In this document: piece after piece, positions 33,379 through 42,854 of the stretch
Layout: each line of letters opens with the position of its first letter
Position numbering within the stretch: position 1 is the stretch's first letter
Translations under genes and position numbers: made by a program
Assembly (NCBI RefSeq): GCF_022763245.1
Contig: NZ_JALEGV010000012.1
Location: 620,001-684,000 of the forward strand
Direction: 5' to 3'
DNA from: Oricola sp.
GTDB lineage: Bacteria > Pseudomonadota > Alphaproteobacteria > Rhizobiales > Rhizobiaceae
Length of the DNA: 64,000 nt
Notes under the pieces: generated by a model
Told to the model about the DNA's origin: nothing
Seen by the model: only the letters and a program-made list of their open reading frames with translations
The model's database searches: none

Positions 33379-35564
33379 GCCTGGGCTCCCGCGAGCGCCC
33401 GGGCCGCGGCCACGATCCCGTCGGCAGATGGCATAGTGGCGGCATAGGCAGGGCCGGTCGCGATGAAGCTGTCCTCCGCGCTCAGGCGGGCATGCGGCAC
33501 GTCCGTACGTTCCGTCAAAAGCGTCATCAAGGCTTCGGCGAGCCCGCCCGTGCGCCGTGTTTCGTCGACCACCAGCACATGCCGGCAACCCGAGACGGCC
33601 TCGAGGATCGCGTCCTCCGGCAGCGGCGAAAGCCAGCGAATGTCGATCACTCGCGCGGCGATCCCGTCAGCTTCCAGCCGTTTCTGTGCCTGACGCGACA
33701 GATAGGCCCCGTTGCCGAATGTCAGGATCGCCAGATCCTCGCCATTGCCGTGCTGACCGACCTCGCCGAAACCGATCCGCTCGGACGGGTCGGGGTAGCG
33801 CGTCAGCCAGCCCCCGTCGCCCGCCTCGTGCAGGTCTCGCATGGGATAGAGCGCAATCGGTTCGAGGAACACGACGAGCCGCTGCTCCTCGCGTGTCAGT
33901 CGCACGCATTCGCGAAGCATCATCGCCGCATCCGCCCCGTTCGACGGGCAAGCAAGGATGAGGCCCGGAATGTCACGCAACACGGCGACCGAATTGTCGT
34001 TATGGAAATGACCGCCGAACCCCTTCTGGTAGCCGAGGCCGGCAATCCGGACGACCATCGGGTTGGTGTATTGGCCGTTGGAGAAGAAAGGCAGCGTCGC
34101 CGCCTCGCCGCGCAATTGGTCCTCGGCATTGTGCAGATAGGCGAGAAACTGGATTTCGGGGATCGGCAGGAAGCCGTTATGGGCAAGCCCGATGCCCAGC
34201 CCGAGGATCGACTGTTCGTCGAGTAGCGTGTCGATCACGCGCGCCGAGCCGAAGCGCGCGATCAGTTTCTGCGTCACGCCATAGACCCCGCCCTTTCGGC
34301 CGACATCCTCGCCCATCAGCGCGATTTCGCCATGGGCGAGCATCACGTCGGTCAGCGCCCAGTTGATCAGGCGGGACATGATCTGCGGTTCGCCCATCGC
34401 TTTCAGATCGCCGCCGAAGGTCTCGGCGCGCGCTTCGGCGGTTGGACCGTTCGTCGGCCGGCAGGCGCGCGCCGGCGGAATGAGGCTCGCCATCACCTCG
34501 CTTGCCGTCTTCAGGCGCGGCCGGGTGACAGCCTCCTCCGCCACGCGTTCGACGCGGGAATTGGTCTCCTCGTAGATGGCCAGCGCCGCGGTGGGTTCGA
34601 GCGCTCCCGTCTCGGACAGCAGCCGAACCGAATGCAGCAGCGGATCGTTCGCCTCCTCGGCTTCCACTTCCTCGCGACGCATATAAGTCGTCGGCACGTC
34701 GGCGCCGGCATGGCCATAGAGGCGCACGGTGCGCATATGCAGGAACGCCGGCTTGCGCCGGGTGCGGACATAGGCGGCGGCTTCGGAGGCGACCTTGTAG
34801 GTGTCGTAGATGTCGAGGCCGTCGCTGGAGAAGTATTTCAGTCCGGGCCGGTGCGCGAAATTCGCGCTGATCCAGCCCTGCGGCGTCTTGGTCGAGATCC
34901 CGATGCCGTTGTCCTCGCAGACGAACAGAAGCGGCATCGGCACGGACTGGTAGCTCGTCCATTGCGCCGTGTTGAACGCGCCCTGCGCGGTGGAATGGTT
35001 CGCCGACGCATCGCCGAAGGAACACATGATGATCGCGTCGTCCGGCAGCGCCTTGTGCTCCGGCGGGTGCCTGCGGGCGAGCCCGAGCGAATAGGCCGCG
35101 CCGACCGCCTTCGGAAGATGACTGGCAATGGTCGAGGTCTGCGGCGGAATGTTCAGCGCCTTCGAGCCCAAGACCTTGTGCCGCCCGCCGGAGATCGGGT
35201 CTTCCGACGAACAGGCAAAGGACAGCAGCATGTCCCAGGTGATCGACTGGCCGGGAACCTGCTCGGCGCGCTGGATCTGGAAGGCCGCGTCCCGGTAATG
35301 CAGGAACGCCATGTCGGTCGGCCGAAGCGCGGCGGCGACGGCGGCCATGCCCTCATGACCGGACGAACCGATCGTGTAATAGCCCTGCCCCGCCGCCTGC
35401 ATGGCCCGGCTCTTGCGATCGAGCGCGCGGCACAGGCACGCGGACCGGTAGATCGAGACGGCCTGCGCCTGGCTCAAAGGACCTTCGGGCGCGCGGCCCG
35501 GCGGCAGATCCCCTGCCGCGACCCTGCGCAGGAAGTTCTCGTGGACGATCGACGAACGGTCCAT
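33375..35564 (-). CDS. fused alpha-beta E1 component of a 2-oxoacid dehydrogenase
   Basis: 729 residues with both halves of a thiamine-diphosphate E1 in one chain. The alpha part (about 1-360) has GSSGHEGMAAVAAALRP, HYRDAAFQI, and CSFGDASANHSTAQGAFN, the GD...N diphosphate motif. The beta part (about 385-729) has MGEDVGRKGGVYGVTQ, EIQFLAY and ETRRTGGLAEALM. Fused branched-chain-type E1 proteins are known in some bacteria. No E2 or E3 genes are seen in this window. With glutaryl-CoA dehydrogenase next door, 2-oxoadipate is a possible substrate, but branched-chain acids are equally possible. Confidence 0.85.
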   Translation of the reverse strand: MDRSSIVHENFLRRVAAGDLPPGRAPEGPLSQAQAVSIYRSACLCRALDRKSRAMQAAGQGYYTIGSSGHEGMAAVAAALRPTDMAFLHYRDAAFQIQRAEQVPGQSITWDMLLSFACSSEDPISGGRHKVLGSKALNIPPQTSTIASHLPKAVGAAYSLGLARRHPPEHKALPDDAIIMCSFGDASANHSTAQGAFNTAQWTSYQSVPMPLLFVCEDNGIGISTKTPQGWISANFAHRPGLKYFSSDGLDIYDTYKVASEAAAYVRTRRKPAFLHMRTVRLYGHAGADVPTTYMRREEVEAEEANDPLLHSVRLLSETGALEPTAALAIYEETNSRVERVAEEAVTRPRLKTASEVMASLIPPARACRPTNGPTAEARAETFGGDLKAMGEPQIMSRLINWALTDVMLAHGEIALMGEDVGRKGGVYGVTQKLIARFGSARVIDTLLDEQSILGLGIGLAHNGFLPIPEIQFLAYLHNAEDQLRGEAATLPFFSNGQYTNPMVVRIAGLGYQKGFGGHFHNDNSVAVLRDIPGLILACPSNGADAAMMLRECVRLTREEQRLVVFLEPIALYPMRDLHEAGDGGWLTRYPDPSERIGFGEVGQHGNGEDLAILTFGNGAYLSRQAQKRLEADGIAARVIDIRWLSPLPEDAILEAVSGCRHVLVVDETRRTGGLAEALMTLLTERTDVPHARLSAEDSFIATGPAYAATMPSADGIVAAARALAGAQA

Positions 35565-35571
35565 GCCGCCC

Positions 35572-36774
35572 TCAGAAGAACGCCTGCAGGCCGGTCTGCG
35601 CCCGGCCGAGGATCAGGGCGTGCACGTCATGCGTGCCTTCATAGGTGTTGACCGTTTCGAGGTTCGCCATGTGACGGAAAACCTGGAACTCCTCCGAGAT
35701 GCCGTTGCCGCCGTGCATGTCGCGGGCGGCCCGCGCGATGTCGAGCGCCTTGCCGCAATTGTTGCGCTTGATCAGCGAGATCATCTCCGGCGCGGCATTG
35801 CCCTCGTCCATCAGCCTGCCGACGCGCAGCGCCGCCTGCAGCCCGAGAGCGATCTCCGTCTGCATGTCGGCGAGCTTCTTCTGGAAGAGCTGCGTGCCCG
35901 CGAGCGGCTTGCCGAACTGCTTGCGGTCGAGCCCGTATTGGCGCGCCGCCTGCCAGCAGAATTCCGCCGCGCCCATCGCGCCCCATGCGATGCCGTAACG
36001 CGCCCGGTTGAGACAGCCGAACGGCCCCTTCAGCCCCTCGACATTCGGCAGCAACGCATCCTCGCCAACTTCGACGCCATCGAGGACAATTTCGCCGGTG
36101 ACGGAGGTCCGCAGGCTGAGCTTGCCGCCAACCTTCGGCGCGGACAGGCCCTTCATGCCCTTCTCCAGCACGAAGCCCCGGATCTTGCCGCCATGCGCCT
36201 CCGATTTCGCCCAGACGACGAAGACGTCGGCGATCGGCGCGTTGGAGATCCACATCTTCGAACCATTCAGCACATAGCCGCCATCGACCTTCGCCGCGGT
36301 GGTTTTCATGCCTCCGGGATCAGATCCGGCGTCGGGCTCTGTCAGCCCGAAACAGCCGATCCATTCGCCCGCCGCCAGTTTCGGCAGGTATTTCCTGCGC
36401 TGTTCCTCCGAGCCATACGCGTGGATCGGATACATGACGAGCGAGGATTGCACGCTCATCATAGAGCGATAGCCGGAATCGACACGCTCCACCTCGCGCG
36501 CGACGAGGCCATACGAGACGTAGCCAGCGCCCGCCCCGCCATATTCTTCCGGCACCGTCACGCCGAGCAGGCCCGTTGCGCCCATTTCGGCGAAGACCGA
36601 CGGATCGACCGTTTCCTCGCGATAGGCGTCGATGACGCGCGGCTGCAGCTTCTCCTGCGCATAGGCCGCGGCGGTGTCACGGATGAGGCGCTCTTCCTCG
36701 CCAAGCTGGTTCTCAAGGAGAAGCGCGTCCGGCCAGGAAAAGGCCGTCAGCGAAGGGCCGTGTCCGTCACTCAT
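35572..36774 (-). CDS. gcdH: glutaryl-CoA dehydrogenase-like acyl-CoA dehydrogenase
   Basis: 400 residues of the FAD acyl-CoA dehydrogenase family. [51 protein letters not shown] and the C-terminal catalytic Glu in [19 protein letters not shown] match glutaryl-CoA dehydrogenase, which oxidises and decarboxylates glutaryl-CoA to crotonyl-CoA in lysine and tryptophan breakdown. ATG 36774 has GGAAGGA 7 nt upstream. First gene of a three-gene unit with the fused E1 and FabD-fold genes (7-nt gap, then ATGA). Confidence 0.85.
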   Translation of the reverse strand: MSDGHGPSLTAFSWPDALLLENQLGEEERLIRDTAAAYAQEKLQPRVIDAYREETVDPSVFAEMGATGLLGVTVPEEYGGAGAGYVSYGLVAREVERVDSGYRSMMSVQSSLVMYPIHAYGSEEQRRKYLPKLAAGEWIGCFGLTEPDAGSDPGGMKTTAAKVDGGYVLNGSKMWISNAPIADVFVVWAKSEAHGGKIRGFVLEKGMKGLSAPKVGGKLSLRTSVTGEIVLDGVEVGEDALLPNVEGLKGPFGCLNRARYGIAWGAMGAAEFCWQAARQYGLDRKQFGKPLAGTQLFQKKLADMQTEIALGLQAALRVGRLMDEGNAAPEMISLIKRNNCGKALDIARAARDMHGGNGISEEFQVFRHMANLETVNTYEGTHDVHALILGRAQTGLQAFF

Positions 36775-37202
36775 GATCAAATCCTTCCCGGGCCTCGCCG
36801 ATGCGCGTCAGGCCCGTCCTCACTTGTTCCTCCCGCCGGTGCACAGCGGCCCGAAACCGCTATTCCCACTCCATCATCTCTGAGACAAGTCGCTTCTTGT
36901 TTGTGCGACTGCTATTTCGTCCGGACAAGCCGCACCGCGAGAAACTCCTGAACAATTACAAACCGTTGAATTATATCGCTATTTCCAGGGGTCGCGTATT
37001 TTTTGTGACCTACCGATTCCAGAGAAAGTGGTACCAATAACCCATAGGACTGAAACCGCAGGACGGCCTGGATTCCCGATGGGCCTCCCCCTATCGAGGG
37101 AAGGAACTCCGTTCAATCCATCACCATCGCAGCAGGAAGCAATCCGGTCCACCGCTTCGATCTCGCGGGGAGGAATGAATGGGCCGGCGATGACAGAATG
37201 CG
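36775..37202. other. 428-bp gap holding one copy of an att-like repeat
   Basis: AT-richer sequence without a convincing gene. It includes the 14-bp repeat at 36866-36879 and the left edge of the malonate-type block. The promoter for gcdH should lie in the first 90 bp. No terminator hairpin was found for the ABC operon that ends at 37203. Confidence 0.5.
36866..36879 (-). repeat. left copy of att-like direct repeat
   Basis: TCCCACTCCATCAT occurs here and at 47821-47834 in the same orientation, bracketing the malonate-type block. Read on the minus strand each copy ends an open stretch coding (D/E)MMEWE-stop, similar to the end of GMP synthase genes (TIEWE-stop), a known target of site-specific integration. 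A 14-mer repeat alone is expected by chance in 64 kb, so position is the main argument. Confidence 0.35.
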
Positions 37203-38261
37203 CTAATGCATCTGCACTGCCTGCCGCTGGTCAAGGCTGACCCAGGGTGTGCTGCCGACCTCGAAGACCGCCGCAGGCGGAGCGACGGTCCGGATCGAAG
37301 TCGTCTCGCCCAGACGCACGGTGTAGTCCCAATACTCGCCGAGGAACGCGCGCTCGAGCACGGTCCCTTTCATCGCGGGTCCGTTGACAGTGGCGGGTTC
37401 CTGCACGTGCAGGGTGAAGGCCTGTGGGCGCATCGAGAACACTACGCCCGACTGCGGCGGCGGACTCTCGCAGCAGTCGGCCGGCAGGTTGAAGCCGTCG
37501 AATTCCAGCCGCTCGCCGGCAGGCCGTGCCTCCAGGAAGTTCGTGCGACCGATGAAGCTGGCGACGAACTTCGTCCTCGGCCGGTTGTAGAGTTCGAACG
37601 GGGACGCCACCTGCTCGATCTTGCCGTGGTTCATCACCGCGATCCGGTCCGAGGTCACCATCGCCTCTCCCTGGTCATGCGTGACGTAGACCGAGGTAAT
37701 GCGGAACTCGTCGTGGATGCGCTTGATCTCGAAGCGCATTTCCTCGCGCAGCGACGCATCGAGATTCGAGAGCGGTTCGTCCAGCAACAGGACCTCGGGA
37801 CGGATCACGACCGCACGCGCCAGCGCCACGCGCTGCTGCTGCCCTCCCGACAGTTCCGATGGATAGCGGTCCGCGAGCTGGTTCAGCCGCACGACCTCCA
37901 GGATTTCGCCCACCCGCTTGTTGATCTCCGCCGTGGGAAGCTTGCGCAGCTTGAGACCGAACGCGACGTTCTGTGCGACGGTCATGTTCGGCCAGATCGC
38001 ATAGCTCTGAAAGATCATAGACATGCCGCGCTTCTCCGGCGGCACCGTTCCGGCGGGCGTCGCCAGAACCCTGCCGTTGAGAGTGATCGCGCCCGACGTG
38101 GGTTCGAGAAATCCGGCGATCATACGCAGCGTGGTTGTCTTGCCGCAGCCCGAGGGGCCGAGCAGCGAGACGAACTCGCCTTCCTCAAGCACGAGATCAA
38201 GGTCGAGGACCGCATCGACAGCGCCGAACTTGCGGCCAAGTCGTTCCAGTTCCAGTCCCAT
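37203..38261 (-). CDS. ABC transporter ATPase, Fe3+/polyamine (FbpC/PotA) type
   Basis: 352 residues: Walker A GPSGCGKTTT near residue 37, FQSYAIWPNMTVAQNVAFGL, signature LSGGQQQRVALARA, Walker B VLLLDEPLSNLD and His-switch YVTHDQGEAM; then a C-terminal TOBE-like regulatory domain. It energises the permease encoded immediately upstream (TGATG overlap). The FbpC/PotA/UgpC families cannot be told apart by ATPase sequence alone, so the substrate is open. Confidence 0.9.
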   Translation of the reverse strand: MGLELERLGRKFGAVDAVLDLDLVLEEGEFVSLLGPSGCGKTTTLRMIAGFLEPTSGAITLNGRVLATPAGTVPPEKRGMSMIFQSYAIWPNMTVAQNVAFGLKLRKLPTAEINKRVGEILEVVRLNQLADRYPSELSGGQQQRVALARAVVIRPEVLLLDEPLSNLDASLREEMRFEIKRIHDEFRITSVYVTHDQGEAMVTSDRIAVMNHGKIEQVASPFELYNRPRTKFVASFIGRTNFLEARPAGERLEFDGFNLPADCCESPPPQSGVVFSMRPQAFTLHVQEPATVNGPAMKGTVLERAFLGEYWDYTVRLGETTSIRTVAPPAAVFEVGSTPWVSLDQRQAVQMH

Positions 38262-40003
38262 CAACTTCTCCTTACCATGAAATCCCTGCCAAGCAGGCGG
38301 ATGCCAAGCAGCACCATGATTGTGATGATGACCAGCAGCACGGAACCCAGCGCCGCCAGCTTTTCCATTTCGCCTTCCTCGGTCATGTCCAGGAGGACGA
38401 CCGAGACAACTCGGGTCTTCGGTCCGACGAGAAAGACCGCGGTGCTCAGCTCCTGGGCGGCCGGCACAAAAATCAGCAGCCAGCCGGCGGCCAGCGGTCG
38501 CTTCAGGAGCGGCGCGACCACCTTGCGGATCGCATAAAGCCGGCCACCGCCGAGAATCCGCACGGCTTCTTCCATCTCCGGATGGATGGCTCGCACGCCA
38601 GCCGACCCCGTCGTGTAGGCGATCGGTAGAAACCGGGTGACGAAGGCCAGCGCGAGGATCGTGTAGGTGCCGTACAGCGCCACCGGCGGAAGGGCGTAGA
38701 CCGAGTAGAACGCGATCGCCAGCACGATGCCCGGAATGACGAACGGCGCCATGCAGAGATAGCCCAGCACCCCCGGCATCGGCACCAGCTTACGCTGCAC
38801 GATGTAGGAAATGGACAGCGCCAGCAGCACGGCGAAGGTCGCCGCCACCGCGCCCAGCCCGAGGCTCGTGACGATGGCCTGCTGCGAGGTCGCGTGCTCG
38901 AAGAGAACGTAGTTGAAATTCTGGAGCGTCAGGTTCGACAGGGACAGGCCGCCGACCCAGGAACTGCTGAATGCCGCCATGAAGAGCACCAGCGCGGGCA
39001 TGGCGACGGACAGCGCCACGACGAAGGCGCTGTAGCCGAAGAGGACCCAGCGCCACGGGCCCAGCCGCACCATTCTGCGCTCGCCGCCCTTGCCGGTGAC
39101 TGCCGTATATCCCTTGCGTGACAGGATTAGCCGCTGCAGCAAGAGCAACACCGCCGTGATCAGCAAAAGCGGGATCGAATAGGCGGCGGCAGTCTCGATG
39201 CGCAGCGGATAGGAAAAGAACTCGGACAGCTGAATCACCACCACCGGGAAGCGCGCGGGGATCGAAATCAGCGCCGGTACCCCGTACAACGCGATACACA
39301 CCAGGAAAGTCAGCAGCGCGCTGCCCAGGATCGAGGGGAGCACCAACGGGAACGTTACCTTCCACGCCGTCTTGATCGGTCCGGCACCGAGGATGTTGGC
39401 CGCATCCTCAAGCTCGGAATTCAGCATCTCGAAGGCGGCGCTGATAAGAACGAACATCGTGAAGTAGAGGTTGATCGCCATCACCAGAACCAGCCCCTCG
39501 AAGCTGAAGATGTTGACGATGGAGGCCTCGCTGCCGGTCAGGCCCTGCCAGGCACGGTTGAGCCAGCCTGAATTCGGCCCCGCCAAAAGGATCCAGCCGA
39601 TGCCGCCAAGATAGGGCGGTATGATGAAGGCGCCGAACACGCCCGCCCGGATGAAGGACTTGAACGGCATATCTGTACGGGAACAACCCCAGGCCAGCGG
39701 CAGGGCGAAGGCGAGGCTCAGCGCCACGACGGCGACGCCCATGTAGAGCGTGTTGACCAGCGCCTGCACGTGCCGTGCCTTGCCATAGGCGTCGATATAG
39801 TTCGCGACGGTGAATCCGCCTGTCGCGGGATCCGTGAAGCTCTTGACGATCAGCGCGGTCAGGGGCGCGACGATCAGCACGACCAACACCAGACTCATGC
39901 CGATGAAGACGAGACTGCTTGGTTGAAACCGGTTCAGAAGTCCGACACGTGGCCTGGCGGCTGCGCCGCCATAGGCGACGTTCGTCGAAGTCGTGGTCGA
40001 CAC
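38261..40003 (-). CDS. ABC transporter permease, fused two-domain FbpB type
   Basis: 580 residues from GTG 40003 (GAGGAG 9 nt upstream), with about 12 helices in two homologous halves, each carrying an EAA-like loop (NSELEDAANILGAGPIKTAW and HPEMEEAVRILGGGRLYAIR). This is the usual build of FbpB/SfuB and 2-aminoethylphosphonate permeases. It overlaps the ATPase gene and lies 70 bp after the binding-protein gene. Confidence 0.9.
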   Translation of the reverse strand: MSTTTSTNVAYGGAAARPRVGLLNRFQPSSLVFIGMSLVLVVLIVAPLTALIVKSFTDPATGGFTVANYIDAYGKARHVQALVNTLYMGVAVVALSLAFALPLAWGCSRTDMPFKSFIRAGVFGAFIIPPYLGGIGWILLAGPNSGWLNRAWQGLTGSEASIVNIFSFEGLVLVMAINLYFTMFVLISAAFEMLNSELEDAANILGAGPIKTAWKVTFPLVLPSILGSALLTFLVCIALYGVPALISIPARFPVVVIQLSEFFSYPLRIETAAAYSIPLLLITAVLLLLQRLILSRKGYTAVTGKGGERRMVRLGPWRWVLFGYSAFVVALSVAMPALVLFMAAFSSSWVGGLSLSNLTLQNFNYVLFEHATSQQAIVTSLGLGAVAATFAVLLALSISYIVQRKLVPMPGVLGYLCMAPFVIPGIVLAIAFYSVYALPPVALYGTYTILALAFVTRFLPIAYTTGSAGVRAIHPEMEEAVRILGGGRLYAIRKVVAPLLKRPLAAGWLLIFVPAAQELSTAVFLVGPKTRVVSVVLLDMTEEGEMEKLAALGSVLLVIITIMVLLGIRLLGRDFMVRRS

Positions 40004-40073
40004 TGGGTAGGCTCCTCGTGGTTCGCCGCTTTGGGAGAGGGGAGCGCGGCCGAACCGCGCTCCCGAAGGGTCG

Positions 40074-41123
40074 TCAGATTCCGAAGGTTTCGCGGAACTT
40101 CTCGGTGGTCGGACCGACCTTTTCGGCGGCGGTGCCCGGATTGGCCGTGATCATCGGCGTGTTCGCGAGAGAGGGCACGCCGTCTGCCGTCGGCACGTCG
40201 CTGCGCAACGGAAAGCGGTGGGCGTCGGCGAGCATCTGCGCCGCTTCCTTGCCGAGCAGGAACTCCTCGAAGAGCTTTCCGGCGTTCGGGTGCGGTGCGG
40301 CGGCGAGCAGGCCGGTACCGCTCGGAGGCAGCATCAACCCGTCCTCGGGCACGACGATGTCGACCGGCTTGCCGCCCATCTTTCCGCCGAGACCGAGCGT
40401 AATCGGCGCGATGGCGACCTTGCGCTCGCCCGACACGACGAGGTTGTAGCCGTCCGAGACCGAACGGCCGATCTGCGGCTTGTTGGCCTCGAGTTTTTCG
40501 AAATACTCCCAGCCATAGGCCTCTTCAACCGCCACGGTGAACATGCTCATGCTGCCCGAAAAGCCCGGATGGGCAATGGCCAGCTGATCCTTCCATTTCG
40601 GATCGAGCAAGTCGTTCCAGGTCTTCGGCGCTTCGTCCGCAGGGACCAGATCGGTGTTGTAAACGATCCCGTACGGCGAGATGTTTGAGGCGTACCAGTA
40701 TCCGTCCTGGTTGCCGGCCGCCTTCATCGACGGAAGCATGTGTTCGAGATTGTGGGGCTTGTAGGCCGCAAGTGCGTCGGCCTTCAGCATCTCGACGAAG
40801 TCGGTGTCGTCGTTCGAGGAATAGACATCGCCCTGCACGGCGTTCGCCTGCACTTCCTGCATGACGCGCTGGAACGTGACGCTGCCGGTGGCGCGGATCG
40901 CGTCACAGGTCACGTCGGGATAACGCTTTGCGAATTCCGCGCAGATCGCGTTGGCCATTTCGCTGGTGGTCTGCGAAACATACCACACCACGCCGCCCTC
41001 TTCTTTGGCCGCGTCATAGAGCTCCTGCTCCCATGGCTCATAGCTCTGGGCCGAGGCCGGCATCGACGCGAGGCCGGCGCAGATGGCCGCCGCCGCGGCG
41101 AATGTCTTGGTCGCAAATTTCAT
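40074..41123 (-). CDS. ABC transporter substrate-binding protein
   Basis: 349 residues with signal peptide (MKFATKTFAAAAAICAGLAS, cleavage near ASAQS). Class II periplasmic binding fold of the FbpA/thiamine/phosphonate cluster: GGVVWYVSQTTSEMANAICA, NISPYGIVYNTDLV, WNDLLDPKWKDQLAIAHP and GYNLVVSGERKVAIAP. The paired tyrosines of classical ferric-binding proteins were not recognised, so iron is not a safe guess. The next gene upstream encodes a GntR regulator, linking it to the reductase-like genes. Confidence 0.85.
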   Translation of the reverse strand: MKFATKTFAAAAAICAGLASMPASAQSYEPWEQELYDAAKEEGGVVWYVSQTTSEMANAICAEFAKRYPDVTCDAIRATGSVTFQRVMQEVQANAVQGDVYSSNDDTDFVEMLKADALAAYKPHNLEHMLPSMKAAGNQDGYWYASNISPYGIVYNTDLVPADEAPKTWNDLLDPKWKDQLAIAHPGFSGSMSMFTVAVEEAYGWEYFEKLEANKPQIGRSVSDGYNLVVSGERKVAIAPITLGLGGKMGGKPVDIVVPEDGLMLPPSGTGLLAAAPHPNAGKLFEEFLLGKEAAQMLADAHRFPLRSDVPTADGVPSLANTPMITANPGTAAEKVGPTTEKFRETFGI

Positions 41124-41180
41124 GTCTTCCTCCCTGGTTGTCATGGATTGGCCAAAGGCCGTTGGACTGAATCTATGCCC

Positions 41181-41909
41181 TCAACGCGTGGCTTGCCGTG
41201 CGCCGACCGGCTCGCTGCCGACCGGACCCGACGAAATCGCCATCAGGAAATCGCTGAAGGAATCTCCCTGGACGATGATGTGCTGGCGCATCAGTTCGTC
41301 GGCGCGGTTCGGGTCGCGCGCCCGAAGCGCCTCGATCACCGAATTGTGCTCGGAGGCGGAATGCGCCAGCCGGTTCGGCACCCGCAACTGCAGGCGGCGG
41401 AAGGGCTTCAGCCGGGTGTGCAACTGCCCGGCTATCTGGGCCAGATACTTGTTGCCGCTGGAATCGTAGAGGTGCCGGTGGAACAGTTCGTTGGCGTAAT
41501 AGTAGTCGTCCGCCGCCTGCCGCTCGCAGGCCGCCATGCAATCGGCTTGCAGCGCCTCCAGCACCGCCAGGCTCTCATCGGTCATCCGGCGCGCCGCCAG
41601 ACGAGCGCACATGCCCTCAAGCTCCGCCATGACCTCGAACATGCCGATCAGGTCGGCCATCGTGACCTCGTTGACGAAACAGCCCTTGTTCGGAATCCAC
41701 TGGACCAGCCCCATCGCGCTCAACTGCATCAGCGCCTCGCGGATCGGCGTACGCGAGACTGAATGCCGGTTGGCGAGTTCCGTCTCGTCCAGCCGGGCGC
41801 CGGGCGGATAATGACCGCTGACGATATCCTGCTCGATGGCTTCCCGCAGATGTCCGGCCCGGCCGCTGCGGCCCGTCGCGTTCTGCTTGTTCTGTCCGTT
41901 CGTGCTCAT
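41181..41909 (-). CDS. GntR family regulator, FCD subgroup, MatR-like
   Basis: 242 residues: winged helix (LREAIEQDIVSGHYPPGARL, VSRTPIREALMQLSAMGLVQ, about 20-85) and FCD domain (ANELFHRHLYDSSGNKYLA, ASEHNSVIEALRARDPNRAD, MRQHIIVQGDSF) with its metal His residues. It is coupled by ATGA overlap to the thioredoxin reductase-like gene. Malonate operons of rhizobia are controlled by an FCD regulator, MatR, that binds a TTGTATACA-type palindrome; such sites lie in the divergent gap at 44.6-44.8 kb. Confidence 0.88.
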   Translation of the reverse strand: MSTNGQNKQNATGRSGRAGHLREAIEQDIVSGHYPPGARLDETELANRHSVSRTPIREALMQLSAMGLVQWIPNKGCFVNEVTMADLIGMFEVMAELEGMCARLAARRMTDESLAVLEALQADCMAACERQAADDYYYANELFHRHLYDSSGNKYLAQIAGQLHTRLKPFRRLQLRVPNRLAHSASEHNSVIEALRARDPNRADELMRQHIIVQGDSFSDFLMAISSGPVGSEPVGARQATR

Positions 41910-42847
41910 GCCGCGACCTCCTCGAGAGTATGCGCCGACGTGACGGCGCGATGGGCCGATATTGCGGCAGTCGCACCCTCTCCCGCCGCGGCAGAGAGAA
42001 GGCTCACCGCGCCCGCGCGGATGTCGCCCGCAGCGAAGACCATCGGATGCGAGCTTTGCAGATCGCCATCGGTCCGGATGCGGCCATCGGCGTCCAACTC
42101 CAGCAAGCCGCCAAGAAAGTCGGTGTTCGGATCAAGGCCCAGATAGAAGAACACGCCGTCCGCGGCGACGGTTTCGACCTCACCGCTCACGGTGTCGCAC
42201 AGCCGGACCGCCGTCAGGCCGCCTTCGCCTTCCAGCGCCTCCACGGTGGTGTTGGGTCTTTGAACGATGTTGTCGCGCGCATCCGCTTCGGCGACCGCCC
42301 GCTGCTGGGCCCGGGGCGCGTCGCTCCGATAAGCCAGGATCACTGTGTTCGCGTAGTCCGACAGCACCGCCGCCTCGTCGAAGGCCGAGTCGCCCCCGCC
42401 GACGACAACGGCCGCGCGGTCCCGAAGAAGCGGACCGTCGCAGGAGGCGCAATGCGAAACGCCGCGCCCCTCGAGCGCTTCCTCACCGGGAAGCCCCGAC
42501 TTTCGACGGCTCGAACCCGCCGCCACGATCACAGCCCGGCACGAGACGTCTCCGTCGTCGCAGGAAACGGTCAGCCCGTCCTCCGACCCGACGATCCCGA
42601 TAACCGACGCCAGCCGCATCTCGGCCCCGAACGCCTCGGCCTGCTCCTGCAGAAGCGGGCCGAGCTCGATCCCCGAGATCGGTTCCGGAAAGCCGGGGAA
42701 ATTGCTGATCCGGTCCACCGTCATCACCTGACCGCCCACGCCCATCGAATCGATGACCAGCGTATGCGAACCCAGCCGCGCCGCCGTCGCGGCGGCGGTC
42801 AGCCCGGCCACGCCGGCACCGATGATGATGATGTCGTAATCCGCCAT
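41906..42847 (-). CDS. thioredoxin reductase-like flavoprotein
   Basis: 313 residues with FAD motif DIIIIGAGVAGLTAAATA, redox pair SHCASCDG (Cys near 134 and 137), NAD(P) motif VVVGGGDSAFDEAAVL and FAD-closing MVFAAGDIRAGAVSLL. Typical low-molecular-weight thioredoxin reductase length. No thioredoxin gene adjoins. It starts 7 nt after the UGSC-like gene, so the two are probably a functional pair with the flavoprotein reducing its neighbour's dithiol. Confidence 0.88.
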   Translation of the reverse strand: MADYDIIIIGAGVAGLTAAATAARLGSHTLVIDSMGVGGQVMTVDRISNFPGFPEPISGIELGPLLQEQAEAFGAEMRLASVIGIVGSEDGLTVSCDDGDVSCRAVIVAAGSSRRKSGLPGEEALEGRGVSHCASCDGPLLRDRAAVVVGGGDSAFDEAAVLSDYANTVILAYRSDAPRAQQRAVAEADARDNIVQRPNTTVEALEGEGGLTAVRLCDTVSGEVETVAADGVFFYLGLDPNTDFLGGLLELDADGRIRTDGDLQSSHPMVFAAGDIRAGAVSLLSAAAGEGATAAISAHRAVTSAHTLEEVAA

Positions 42848-42854
42848 CGCCGCC

